Shown one piece after another: positions 34,007-44,938 of a stretch of DNA of 64,000 bases. Position numbers and translations under genes: made by a program. The stretch is taken from contig OY776131.1 of the NCBI GenBank assembly GCA_963675135.1, positions 24,915,881 through 24,979,880 on the forward strand, written 5' to 3'. The notes beneath the pieces are model-generated. The model searched no databases. It saw only the letters and a program-made list of their open reading frames with translations, and was not told the DNA's origin. Source of the stretch: Galeopsis tetrahit. Its lineage: Eukaryota > Streptophyta > Magnoliopsida > Lamiales > Lamiaceae. The stretch's first letter is position 1; each line of letters starts with the position of its first letter.

Positions 34007-34242
34007 ATACACCCCCTGGTTTAGTAAATACACTCCTATCTTGTAAACCTTCTTCTACTTAGTTTTGGTAGTTAGAAGTTAGTTAAAGGCAGTTACTTGT
34101 TTTAGAGCCTATAAATATCATTAGGGCTCAATTGTATTGACATCAAGAATTTTGCAGAATTCAATTCATTTTTCATTCTTCTTTCTTGTTTGATTCTTCT
34201 TCCATCTTCAATTCAAAGATGATATAGTGATTGGTTTCTACA
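33991..34242 (+). repeat. 3' LTR of copia element, 252 bp
   Basis: Same length and ends as the 5' LTR; the last codons IKDY and stop of gag-pol are inside it. Confidence 0.95.
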
Positions 34243-34639
34243 ATAAGGTTTGCAACATGAATGTTCCTCTTTCCAAAGGTGAAAATCTGCGCATCAGGTG
34301 ATGTATATTGTCGGAATGGGCGGAGTCGGTAACATACTCTAACCTCAATGTTTACTTTAAATCCCTTATTTAGACATTCTTGTTTTGTTTGTGTTACAAT
34401 TTCAAAACAATACAGTGTGTCGAGGTGGTGAAAAGTACCCTTAAAAGTACCGGTAGTTATGGGAGAGGAGGTATCAAATATATTTATGAATAATACGCAT
34501 ATGTACTAGTATGAATAATAAAAATCATACCTAGGTACGAAAAAATGTACTAATATGTGTTTTTTTTTTAAATTATTTTTCATTCTTAACTTCTTATCCA
34601 TTCTCTCTTCTTCACTTCTTCTTCCTATTTAAGTTTTCT

Positions 34640-34763
34640 AATTATAATTTTTAATTATGCATTTTTTAAAGTATTTTGAATTTTTCTTTTCATCGTTTTT
34701 TCATTTTATTTACTAAATATTATTTATTTTATCATCCCGCGAATTTCGCGGGTCTTGTACTAG
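34640..34763 (+). mobile_element. Helitron 3' terminal segment (plus strand)
   Basis: Hairpin CCCGCG-aattt-CGCGGG, then TCTTGTACTAG ending at 34763 and host T. The start of this Helitron could not be placed; it may lie left of the copia insertion. Confidence 0.85.
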
Positions 34764-36079
34764 TATATATATATATATATATATATATCATTAATACATA
34801 TATTTAACAATCTCCATTTTGCCTACGTGGCTTTCTCTTTTTTCTCTATTTTGAAATCCTGAATTTTGGTGAGTCAGTTTTTTTTACCCTTTTTTTTTAT
34901 TTTAAAATGCTTTTGACAGTTTTTTTTTTAAATCTTTTATTTAGTTTTCTTCTCCTTTCATCTACACACCATTTCCTTGCAAACTTTCGTCTTTATTTTC
35001 ATGAGACTTGCAGCCTTTTCTACAAAAACTCTAACATCCTCAATTTTCTAAGTTTTTTTCACTGTACTTTTATTTAATTAGAACTAGTGCAGTACCCGCG
35101 CATTACGCGGGATTAAATAAAATTCAAACACTTTATTTAAAATAATTAATTTAAATTAATCATAGTAATTTTTTGATTTATATGTATAATAACACTAACT
35201 TATTATCAACATTAATTATAAATTATTTAAAAGAAAAATTAAAAAGGTAATAAATAAAAAGATTAATATTTGGAGTAATTTGTGATATTATATATAAAAA
35301 ATTTGCTAATTCATAATATCATGAATTATTGAAATGTAATAGATTAATTAAATTGATTTGAGCAATGTACTTTTAAATAATATTTTATTAAAATTATCTT
35401 CAACTTTCTTTAATTTTTTATAAAGTTATTACCATGCACATATTTTAGTTTTATGTTTCTTTAGAAAATTTGCATAATAAACAATTATACAAATTCAATA
35501 GGACAACTAATGTCTTTTCTTCTCATTGTTAATAACTCGATAATTAAAAATGTGGAAGCTACAAATAATAACAGTTAAACCAAGGAAAAAAAAAAGTTCA
35601 CAGAGAAATGTAGAAATTACAAATAATACTCAGTAACAATTAAATCAATAAAAAAAGAACATAGACTAAGTTTAAGAGAGACCATATCTCCAGCTGGAAT
35701 CTTCACAATCAATTAATCTGAAATCTCACAATCAATTAATCTGAAAATTGAAACTGGAAAGAAAAATAAGATTTTGGAATATAATGTCATATATATTGAA
35801 TCACAAAAATTAAATATAAATGGAGAGAATGTTAACCCACCAAACTCTCTATCCAATCTTTCCTTAGCATCATCTCTGATTAGCATCGTCATCTTTGAAT
35901 AGGCTGCATATAATGAAAAATAAAATAAAAAATATTGCTTCACGGCATATTTAAAACTGTTGTTATTATTGCCCACGTAGACATTATTGAATATAAATAT
36001 AATATGCCAAATTATTACATTAAATACAGGAAATTACATCTAATAATGATACTGAGTACAGGGATAATGCAGTAATAGG

Positions 36080-37746
36080 TAATGTGTTGGGAATAAAATG
36101 AGTTATGTTTTGATTGAATACCAAAACCCCCTGAGACATGCCTAAGTCATGATTGAATATGTTCTAGAAATGTTAGAACATATAGTATAAAGGCTAGATG
36201 AGGAGCTAATATGTTAGGTAGCTCTTAGATGATTAGATGCACAAATTGAGGGGGAACACATGCTTAGAAGTTCATTTAAATCAAGTCCCCTCAAGGTTCA
36301 AACTCTGGATACAACACTAAGTCTTTTGAGACTAACTATACTGATCAGGAGAGTTGTCCAGAGGAGTTGTCTCAGTACAAGAAGTCAAGATCAAGTGCTC
36401 TGAAAGTTGAGGTCAACTATGCTGAAGACAAACACACCCTACAGAATTGCAAATCAACATGCTAAGATCACCTTGAAGTGAAGCAAAGGGTGTGAGCCAA
36501 GTCATCTGAAGAAGAGCAAGCCAACCTTGCTGATAAGCAAGACTGCTGATAGTGATAAGGAGAGTTGTCCAAATGATGAGGAATGTTGTCCTATCAATGG
36601 AACAACCTTCATAAGACATGTCCATATTCTTACAAGAGAATCTGAATGTCAGATATTGGAAAGAGTGCTGCAGAATGAAGACAAAGCTCTTACAGCCGTT
36701 TATTTCCCAAATGAGGACATGTCACTATCAAGATTCTGTCTTCAAAGTTGAAGAACTAAAAGAAGACATTTATGGACATTGGAGGCTGCCTCTCCAACGT
36801 GCAAATCCTTCATTTGTCTATAAATACAGAAGTGTGAAGACCATTTGAAAGCATCCAACTAGCATCCAACTTCAACCTCAACCAAGCACATCTAACCTCA
36901 AGTTCTTACAAACTAGAGTGCTTTCAAAGCTTTCAAAGACTATCTTAGTCTTCATACACTTCTTCTAAGCTGAACTACATTGTATATTCATACACAAGCT
37001 TAGAGAGATATCCTATCCTTATACACTGATCTTCATTGTAAAGGATATCTCATTAGTTGGAACCTTACTTCAATCCTCATATCTTTCAAGAGTGAAAGTG
37101 AGAAGGTTGTAGTAGTAGAAGTGGTAGGAGCTGACTGTTGAGAGAAGAACAGTTCAGTTCTGAGTTGAGAAGAGGGTACTAGGACTCTAGACATCCTAGG
37201 GATCAATTCACCAAGAGTGGTGTTCTTGATCAAGTGCACCTTGGCACTATAAAACAAGTTAATTCCAAGAGTGAAGGAATTATCCTGTTAAATCAGGGAA
37301 AGTGGATGTAGGAGCTTGAGTCTCTGAACCACTATAAACTCTTGTGTTGATTTACTTTCAAGTACTTTCATACACTCAACACTGCACACAAAACTGATCT
37401 TTCAAAGGATAAACATTCAAAGACTGTGCAAAACTGATTTGGACAAGTTCCCTGAAACTGGACTGTATTGAATTGACCAAGTGATTTCAGAATCTAAAGG
37501 AGTTTAAACTAAAAGGGCCAACCACTATTCCGCACATATAACTCTCATAGATAGTTATTCAACTAAGTACTCAATAGTACTTAGTAGTCTGATTATCTTA
37601 GAAGAGTTAATCATCTTCAGCAGAGTTGTCCAAGACAACCTTGCTGAGCTCTGGTTTGATCAAGTTAGAAAAGAATTTGAATACAAGTGTATTCCCCCCC
37701 CCCCCCCATACACTTGTTATATACTCCTTTCAGGACCAACATAATG
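36080..37746. mobile_element. Solo LTR with TSD TAATG
   Basis: 36085-37741 begins TGTTGGGAATAAAATGAG and ends CAGGACCAACA, with terminal inverted TGTTGG/CCAACA. TAATG is present on both sides (36080-36084, 37742-37746). A TATA box (GTCTATAAATACAG) at 36817-36830 fits a plus-oriented LTR. A 14-base C run lies near 37694-37708. No internal retroelement sequence remains, so it is the product of LTR-LTR recombination. The 1657-bp length and ends suggest a Sirevirus-like LTR, unproven. Confidence 0.88.
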
Positions 37747-37788
37747 CATACGATCAACTTCTGTGAATCATTTGCTGTCAATGCTGAG

Positions 37789-39709
37789 CTACTTCAGGTA
37801 GTTTGTTTTACACATATCAGGGTCAGCAGGCAATTCAGAATTCACATCACAATCTTCGTCAACTAACTTTCTCTTGTTACAGTGTGGTGGCACATCTGTT
37901 TGATCAACAACCTTGTTATGACTGCTGGATGACGACGCAACCTGGATACATATAAAATATGGCGTAATTATTTTCACAATGTTGTACACAAATGTTCAAT
38001 AAATTTACAGACACAATAAATAGTACCTGCTCATATTCAGAGGGAGTGTTATGAATACCACTTGTAGTGTCATTCATAGAATTGAGTTGCACGTCCTTGG
38101 GTGTACTTGCCATGGAATATTATATTTATATTCAATAATGTCTACGTGGGCAATAATATTATGTAATTCAATATTAATGTTTTTACAAACCATCGTCTAC
38201 TTCACGGCCAAAATTGCACATTCTAATTGAGTTCGCCCTAAAAGTGGATATTATATAACAAAGTATTGGTGCTTAAAACAATTTTTTCAAATATTATAAA
38301 TACATTAACTTATTTTCATCCAAACTAATTCACACAACACTCTACGTTGGTACGACCAAAATTGCACATTCAAATTTAGAAACTATCATTGGCAATACTA
38401 TATTTTTCAATACTAAATATTATACAGTGTATTTTATAAAAACTTCTATACACTATATTTTATAAAAACTTCTATGTGAAGTTCACTTCAATATTCTTTT
38501 AATTTTTATGAAGTTATTGCGATGTAAATGTGGATCTTTCTCACACATTATCATTTATATCAACATCAAATGTACAAAATAGACATAACTCTATCAATAT
38601 CTGCAAATTCGTAATATATTAAATAACCCATTAAATGTAAAAAAATACAACATAACATTCATTCGTTCATATTTTTAATGTTCTCCCCAAAATTTTAAAT
38701 ATGGACCTTAAATACATAATAACAACAATTTATTAAACAATGTAACATTAATGGTAATGTGTATTAATTATAATTGAAAAAATAGAATAATTGAGGACAT
38801 ACCATTTGTCTTGAACAATCATTTCCAGCTTTTTTTTCAACTTACCATGGACACTTACTGTGTTCACGTCAAAAATATGAACAACACATGCCATTACATC
38901 TAAAAAAACACAGCAGTGGAACATCATAATGAAAATCAATCCAAATAAAAAAAAACGTTAACAACAATTGGGACCCATTACATAAGTTGTTGATTACTTT
39001 GATAATAAAATTAAGAGTGTATTGAGGTTACCTCGCAGAATTCTATCCTCATACTCAGATTGCGACCTTATATCATCAAGGAAATAAAATCGAACTGAGG
39101 TGGTGTTGCTTGAAATGGAGAAGACCTTCTCATTTCTGTGTTGTGATGGAAAGTAAGTTTGTAAGGGTGTTTGGTAGTCAATATATGTCCCAAAGGCTTT
39201 TCTACACCAAAGTTGTATAAATTGTACGTGACCCCTTCTCTTACGATATTTTCATATCGTTTTATTAGGTACTTAAGTACAGTTGCCTGGATTTTGGTGC
39301 CCTACATACAAATATAAAATTGCATTAGATGAGGTTCAATAAAATGAGTTTAAGTAATGAAGTGTTGAAAGAGATATGTTAAAATAGGGAATTTCAGTAA
39401 ATATAGATTTTATGAAAATAGTGCAGTGCTGCGAATTCCCGAAGAAAAAAATGTGTACTGCAGTGTTGCGAATTTCACAATAAAAAAACGTGGTGATACA
39501 CATGTGCTGAAAGAATACATATTAAATAATTCAATAATTTAAATATTATGAGCACTTACTTGTTCATCAATGAGTAACATTTCTAAAAATTGCTTCGGAT
39601 TGGTACCATCAAAAGAGGGGACGATCCAACATCGCTGAACTTGAACCTTGACTCTCCAAGTTTCCTTTTCAGAGGTAATAATATGTAATGGGTCAAAATG
39701 TGATTCCAT
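37789..39709 (-). pseudogene. RPA1-like single-strand DNA-binding protein gene, internally deleted
   Basis: Minus-strand exons with correct splice sites: 39709-39560 (MESHFDPLHIITSEKETWRV, KVQVQRCWIVPSFDG, LLIDEQ), 39301-39032 (GTKIQATVLKYLIKRYENIV, REGVTYNLYNFGVEKPLGHI, FDFIS, one-base deletion, DDIRSQSEYEDRILR), 38899-38803 (DVMACVVHIFDVNTVSVHGK), then after a gap 38113-38027 and 37941-37789 (STPKDVQLNSMNDTTSG, CNKRKLVDEDCDV, stop). The first three exons are the N-terminal OB fold (DUF223 type); the last two look like the acidic/basic C-terminal tail. The middle and zinc-finger OB folds are missing. RPA1 homologues are commonly carried by plant Helitrons. Confidence 0.82.
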
Positions 39710-40206
39710 GTGAATGAATTATAGTTATGAAGAATGGTAGTGATGAGAATTTGTATAATTGAAAAACAGTTTATTTGAGGAATGGTAGTGATGGGAACGT
39801 AATAAATTCCAGAGAAAGTAAGGAAAGGTGTAAAGGGTGTGAATTATTTGTTAAAAAAGATGAGTGTTATTTATAGGGAAAATAGTTCCAGTAAATGGTG
39901 TTCAGTTAATAAAAAAAACTGTTGTGTAATTAGATAAGATAAATGTGGTGGTTTTATAACTTCTGTTTGAAAACCAACTTTGTGAATAATATGAATGAAT
40001 AACCAATTTTTAGATAAGACAACAATTAGAATAATGAAAATAATTTGCTATGAATAATTAATTATTATTATTTAAATAAAGTGATTTATTAATTTTATAA
40101 GATTAACTGTTAAATTATATATATGTGATTTAATTTTTGTCAGAGTATAAATTGTTTAATGTTTTCCGTGAAATTGTGAATTCATTAAGTATGAGTATAT
40201 ATGAAC

Positions 40207-40349
40207 CTGAAAGAACACTTATGTCCAAAGAAATGAGTTGAGGGATGCCATGTGCAATAACTATTACTCCAGCATCTCGGTTTGACCACAACCACTAACA
40301 TTTAGATGATGCAAGCAGGAGCCTGGAGTTGTTGGAATGAGTGCTGCAT
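40207..40349 (-). pseudogene. F-box/LRR exon, second (more damaged) copy
   Basis: Reads ALIPTT, then CLHHLNVSGCG, after which the frame is lost, and ends SLDISVL-like with CAG|GTTC. Splice-like AG and GT flank it. It is 143 bp and about 330 bp from copy 1, with the intervening intron-like sequence also similar, so it is a tandem duplicate. Confidence 0.75.
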
Positions 40350-40534
40350 CTCAAATCCTGAGAATATAACAGAAGAAATTTCACATAACAAATAAGGTCA
40401 ACAATAGACCTTATTTTATAGTGTCTAATGTTTTATCCAATAATGTGAAATTATGCATTGATTAAGTAATAGACAGTATATTTGAAACCTAAAGTACACT
40501 TATGTAAAAAAAAAAAAAGAGTTGAATTTAAAAC

Positions 40535-40674
40535 CTGAATAACACTTATGTCCAAAGAAATGATTTGAGAGCTGCCTTTTGTAATAAGTATTACTCCAAC
40601 ATCTCCGATTTCTTCACAACCACTAACATTTAAATGATGCAAGCAGCCTTCAACTATTGCAATCAGTGCTGCAT
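40535..40674 (-). pseudogene. Captured exon of an F-box/LRR-repeat protein
   Basis: A 140-bp exon bounded by TTAG| and |GTTT on the minus strand encodes AALIAIVEGCLHHLNVSGCE, EIGDVGVILITKGSSQIISL and DISVIQ. The pattern L..LNVSGC..IGD.GV..I..G..Q...LD.SV.Q is that of cysteine-containing leucine-rich repeats in plant F-box/LRR proteins (FBL4-like), substrate receptors of SCF ubiquitin ligases. Only this exon is present, in a Helitron that also holds RPA1 pieces, so it is captured host sequence. No F-box is visible. Confidence 0.82.
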
Positions 40675-41139
40675 CTAATGTTGATAATATTACAAAACAA
40701 ATTTTAGATGTAAAATAAGATCAACAATAACAATAGACAGGTGTTCCAAGGAAAATGGTCATTGGCAAAATCATATATGTCAAAAAAATGCGGAAATGGG
40801 ATTGGAGACATCGTTTTTGAATTAGTAGCCATGATTTCTAACAAACAAAACATAAACATTTGATGTTAATAACCCTATAAAACAATTAAGCAAACAATCA
40901 AGCTATTAAACATATAATTCCTTACAATTCTATTAAACATACAAACAAAGTAATAATAAAAAGAATGGGAAGAAGAAACAAATACCCACCAAATTCGATG
41001 AACCCAATACATATATTGGAAAAATTAATAATAAAAAAGGGAAGAAATTCGGTAAAAAGGCATAACAGATCGGGGAAATTTAATTAAAATAAACATTGAT
41101 AACACCAATTTGGAAATCAATAAGATTGAGTAAAAGAAA

Positions 41140-41515
41140 TTACCCGTATCAGCTTCGGCTCTAACGCGGATGAGGAGTTATTGGGGAAGAGAAAAATATA
41201 GACAGAAACAATAGAAAAAAAGAGTGAAACAGATGTAACAGAGAAAAAATATAGACATAAACAGATCTGCCTTTACAGGTGGGGAAGAGAAAAATATAGA
41301 CAGAAACAATGGAAAAAAGAGTGAAACAGATGTAACAGAGAAAAAATATAGACATAATTGTTACGAAAATATGAGAAGAACAGTTTGAGTGAAGATAGGT
41401 TAGAGAGAGAAAATAATACAGAGAGAGATAGGAAGAGGGGATATGAGAGAGAAAAGAATGCAGAGAGAGAAAACGGAGAGAGAGAAATAATTTTACACAC
41501 AAATTTTTATTAATA
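41140..41515 (-). repeat. Purine-rich tract with internal 113-bp duplication
   Basis: GGGGAAGAGAAAAATATAGA and AACAGATGTAACAGAGAAAA occur at about 41193 and 41281. The F/S/L-rich minus-strand frames here are low-complexity artefacts. Confidence 0.7.
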
Positions 41516-42354
41516 TTAAACAGAGAAAGATAAAATAAGCAGTTACATCAAACGAAGGAAATTGCAGGATTTCAAAATAAACAAATTTAGAGTAAGCCAC
41601 GTAGGAAAGAGAAATACTGTCAAATATACATTGTAAAGATACGTGGATTGTTACTTTTTTTTTTTTTTTAAATGCTTTTGACAGTTTTTTTTTAAAAATC
41701 TTTTATTTAGTTTTCTTCTCCTTTCATCTACACACCATTTCCTTGCAAACTTTCGTCTTTATTTTCATGGTACTTGCAACCTTTTCTACAAAAACTCTAA
41801 CATCCTCAATTTTCTAAGTTTTTTTCACTAAACTTTTATTTAATTAGAATACGTGGATTGTGAGTTCTTGGACAATTGAGAAATTGCTCCACTCATTTGA
41901 AGAATTTTTATAGGACCCTTATTAAGAATACGTGGTTTATGAGGATTGTCATCACATTAGACATTTGTTGATCCATCCCGTTGAAAGAAAGTCGAGGGTT
42001 GTCATCACATCCTATGCTTTGTTGATTTAATGTTATGCAGGTAGTGTAGAATTGGATAAAAACGGTTATTCGTCTTTTTTTCTTTAAAAAAAATTCTTTC
42101 ATGATACTTTTATTTAATGGGTTTGCCTGATTTCTGGGCGAGAAATTGCTCCAATCATTTGAAGTTTTATTAAGAATACGTGTTTGTGTTTGTGCCAAAT
42201 TCTGGACAATTCGGGTACATCGTAATTATTTTTTTACCATTAATATAAACTAATTTTAATATATAATTAAATACTCCATTGTTTATCATTAACCATTTTT
42301 TCTCAATAATAACAGTTTTCTCAGGTCGATCATCTGTTGGCAGCCGCACGGAAC

Positions 42355-42450
42355 TTGATTAGAATTTATAATTAAGACTTAAGTCCGTCGAGAGTCGTGG
42401 CTTGACCAGAATTTTTAATCAAGACTTAGTCCGTCGAGAGTCGAGGGTTG
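42355..42450 (+). repeat. Tandem duplication inside Helitron A
   Basis: AAGACTTAAGTCCGTCGAGA and AAGACTTAGTCCGTCGAGAG units at 42373 and 42421. Confidence 0.8.
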
Positions 42451-42539
42451 TCCTCACATCAGACGCCTTGGTTGATTCCCGTCGAAGGAATATTAATGTT
42501 GACTATTCAATTGTCGACGAAAATGGGTTTGCAAAATTT

Positions 42540-43202
42540 TTTAAAGAACAATAACGTAATTTTATAATTTGTTTGTATATTTTTTTTAAATAATGTAATT
42601 TTTTGTTTAATTTGTATTGTGTTAACATTTTTTTTTTCAATTTTCGTTTCTTCAATGTTTTTGAATTTTTTAAAACTGTTTAAAATACAGAGGAATAAAT
42701 CAAACTCCTACTAATTCTATCAATTCAACTCCTACTAATTTTTATTGATTTATTATTCATTTTAAATTTACATGAGAATTTTTGGTTAAAAATGAATTGC
42801 AAACCAACAACTACCCTGAAATACTCGAGTCAAGTGGTAAAACATGACGTTTGAAAAGAAAAAGACTTTGTCCATCTTTTATATGAAAAAATTAGGATAA
42901 TTTAGTGTGCTCATTCTCTTTCTCTCTCAACTCCCACTCTTTTTATTTCAACTCAATATACCACCTTAAAAATGATGAGATTGTGTCTATTTATAAATTC
43001 ATTTACTTATGATTTCGGCATAAACCTCATATCTGATGTCAATCCAACCTTCAATACTCGATCATATCATCAATTGCTATTTTCAATTTATGAAATTTGC
43101 AACTCATTTTATGTCTTAGATTTTTTCTCTTCTTCCAATCAATTATATCTATTTGAGTCATGTGTGCCTCTGCATTGTAAATAAATGGAGGAAATATTTA
43201 TT
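42540..43202 (+). other. 3' body of Helitron A, no gene recognised
   Basis: AT-rich. A short plus-strand open stretch at 42972-43184 has no family features. Confidence 0.4.
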
Positions 43203-43534
43203 CCCGCGTAGTACGCGGGTCGTGCACTAGTATATATATATTTTAGAAATATGTAAAAATTAATTTGAGTAATAGAAAAAAAAGTGAAAAAGTCTCATAT
43301 ACACCATACACACCAAATAAGTTTGGTGCACATCATTTTTTTTCTTTTAACCGCTTTCTCCTATCTTCTCTCTTATTTTTTTACAAATTTTTTAACCGCT
43401 CCCTAATTTTCTCTCTTATCTGTCTTCAACAAGAAATTGCGACCAGAAGGCTTTAGCCAAAGCTTTAATTTTCAATTAAAAGATATAGTATGAAATAACT
43501 TATTTCTGAAAAACTGTAATTTTGTTATGGAACA

Positions 43535-44060
43535 ATGAATTGAAAAGTGGCGACTATTATTATTGAAAAGTGGTGACTATTGTTATTGAAAAGTGGCGAC
43601 TATTATTATTGAAAAGTGGTAATTTTGTTATTGAAAAGTGACGACTATTATTATTGAAAAGTGATAATTTTATTACTTTTGTTATTGAAAAGTGACGACT
43701 ATTATTATTGAAAAGTGGTAATTTTGTTATTGAAAAGTGACGACTATTATTATTGAAAAGTGGTAATTTTATTACTTTTGTTATTGAAAAGTGATAATTT
43801 TATTACTAAAAAGTGACGACTATTATTATTGAAAAGTGGTAATTTTGTTATTGAAAAGTGACGACTATTATTATTGAAAAGTGGTAATTTTATTACTGAA
43901 AAGTGACGACTATTATTATTGAAAAGTGGTAATTTTATTACTGAAAAGTGACGACTATTATTATTGAAAAGTGGTAATTTTATTACTGAAAAGTGACGAC
44001 TATTATTATTGAAAAGTGGTAATTTTATTACTGACGACTATTATTATTGAAAAGTGGTAA
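43535..44060 (+). repeat. Satellite-like array of 22/23-bp units in 45-bp dimers
   Basis: Alternating TATTGAAAAGTGACGACTAT and TATTGAAAAGTGGTAATTTT units; about a dozen dimers, some with extra TTTTATTAC pieces. The last five dimers (from about 43820) are nearly identical, so the array grew recently at its right end. Confidence 0.92.
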
Positions 44061-44222
44061 TTTTTTAATAATTGCACTTTTCAATTATTAAGCTGTATAA
44101 TAATATTTTTAGTAATAATTGAAAAATGCAACACCATTTACCCAAAAGTGTAAGTCAGTAAAACTGAAAAGTGCAACATGGACTAGGGTGCATAACATGC
44201 ACTCGAGTGCATACTAGACTTT
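44061..44222. mobile_element. Right arm of the foldback MITE family
   Basis: 44075-44220 matches 27228-27352: GCTGTATAATAATATTTTTA, TGTAAGTCAGTAAAACTGAA, GCATAACATGCACTCGAGTG and CATACTAGACTT. The left arm is replaced by the array at 43535-44060. Confidence 0.85.
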
Positions 44223-44399
44223 ACCATTTTCTTAATATGGATGCATATGTTTAAGATGACATATTCTTTATGAATTTAATCAAACTAATGTTTTAGTAAT
44301 TATTGAGGTCTCGACTAAAAAATATTTGTACAAATTATGGAGTAAATAATAATTTAACTTTAATTTATAATTATTACATTTAATAATTTAATTTATTAA

Positions 44400-44560
44400 T
44401 TTTTTTTTGAAGTCTCGGGTATCTGATTTTGGACCGACTAATCCTGGAGAATCAATCTCACCGTTCATTTGTGGGGTCCCGTTTAAAGACAGAACTTTGG
44501 GCTCTGTATAGACATCGTCCCATAGAAATTGTCTGCTCAGGAATTTAATTTAGAGTTTAT
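44400..44560 (-). mobile_element. SINE copy, diverged and 5'-truncated
   Basis: On the minus strand: GACAATTTCTATGGGACGAT, GTCTATACAGAGC, GATTAGTCGG, GATACCCGAGACTTC and a terminal A run. The same words in the same order make up 61455-61578. Confidence 0.78.
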
Positions 44561-44938
44561 TTACAATGGGGTACCTATTTTGCCAATTTATAGCAACGAG
44601 AAAATTGCGTTTTTGGTCCCACCAACCATGGGGTGGTTGGGATTTGACCTATGAGTTTTAGAATTGGTCCCGTTAGATTGTTTTTTATGCATTTTTGGTC
44701 CCGCCGTTAATTTAGCCGTCCAAACTAACAGTAGTTGCACTTTTGGTCCCACAAGATATGCACCTGCAGTTTTGGAGGGAAACAAATACACTTTTCCCTC
44801 CAAACATATTTTTAGAGGGAAAAACAGGGAGGTTGCAACCTGCTATATATAACACACACTTTCTTTATTTCTCAAACACACAAAGTAACACAAAACACAC
44901 ACCATATCTATTTTGCAAAAGAAAACAACAAAAATCCC

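Larger units (their letters stand above)
29313..34242 (+). mobile_element. Complete Ty1/copia retrotransposon, 4930 bp
   Basis: Two 252-bp LTRs, a methionine-tRNA-type primer site, one gag-pol frame, a polypurine tract and a perfect 5-bp target duplication. By eye the LTRs differ at four positions (near the 5' end and in the TTA/TAGTTTT word), so the insertion is fairly recent. The element interrupts the dispersed repeat also present at 20677. Confidence 0.97.
28995..34380 (+). repeat. Dispersed repeat, copy 2 (interrupted by the copia element)
   Basis: 28995-29312 and 34243-34375 join to give the same sequence as 20677-21063. This copy also has an internal duplication of GTGGAATAGAATAGTAAATG at about 29018 and 29066. 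Confidence 0.8.
35084..41639 (-). mobile_element. Helitron B (minus strand), 6556 bp, with captured gene pieces
   Basis: On the minus strand it starts TCTTTACAATGTATATTTGA and ends with hairpin CCCGCG-taatg-CGCGGG, seven bases, then CTAG. Host bases are A and T as required. The uninterrupted site is preserved nearby: AATTAGAA|TACGTGGATTGT at 41838-41861, and 35076-35083 plus 41640-41651 give the same junction. Cargo: RPA1-like exons, two copies of an F-box/LRR exon, a solo LTR inserted later. No Rep/helicase sequence, so it depended on another element. Confidence 0.82.
34764..43230 (+). mobile_element. Helitron A (plus strand), interrupted by Helitron B
   Basis: Its 5' region (TTTAACAATCTCC, CCTACGTGGC, CTATTTTGAAATCCTGAATT) follows an AT run directly after the preceding Helitron's CTAG. 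Its 3' end is the hairpin CCCGCG-tagta-CGCGGG (43203-43219) and GTGCACTAG at 43230 before T. The body is split at 35083/41640 by Helitron B. 41640-42300 contains CAATTGAGAAATTGCTC blocks shared with 15220 and 15890. No Rep/helicase frame, so non-autonomous. The exact 5' base is uncertain. Confidence 0.72.

Noticed and set aside
43535..44060. CRISPR-like array
   Set aside because: Simple 45-bp tandem repeats with no variable spacers; eukaryotic context.
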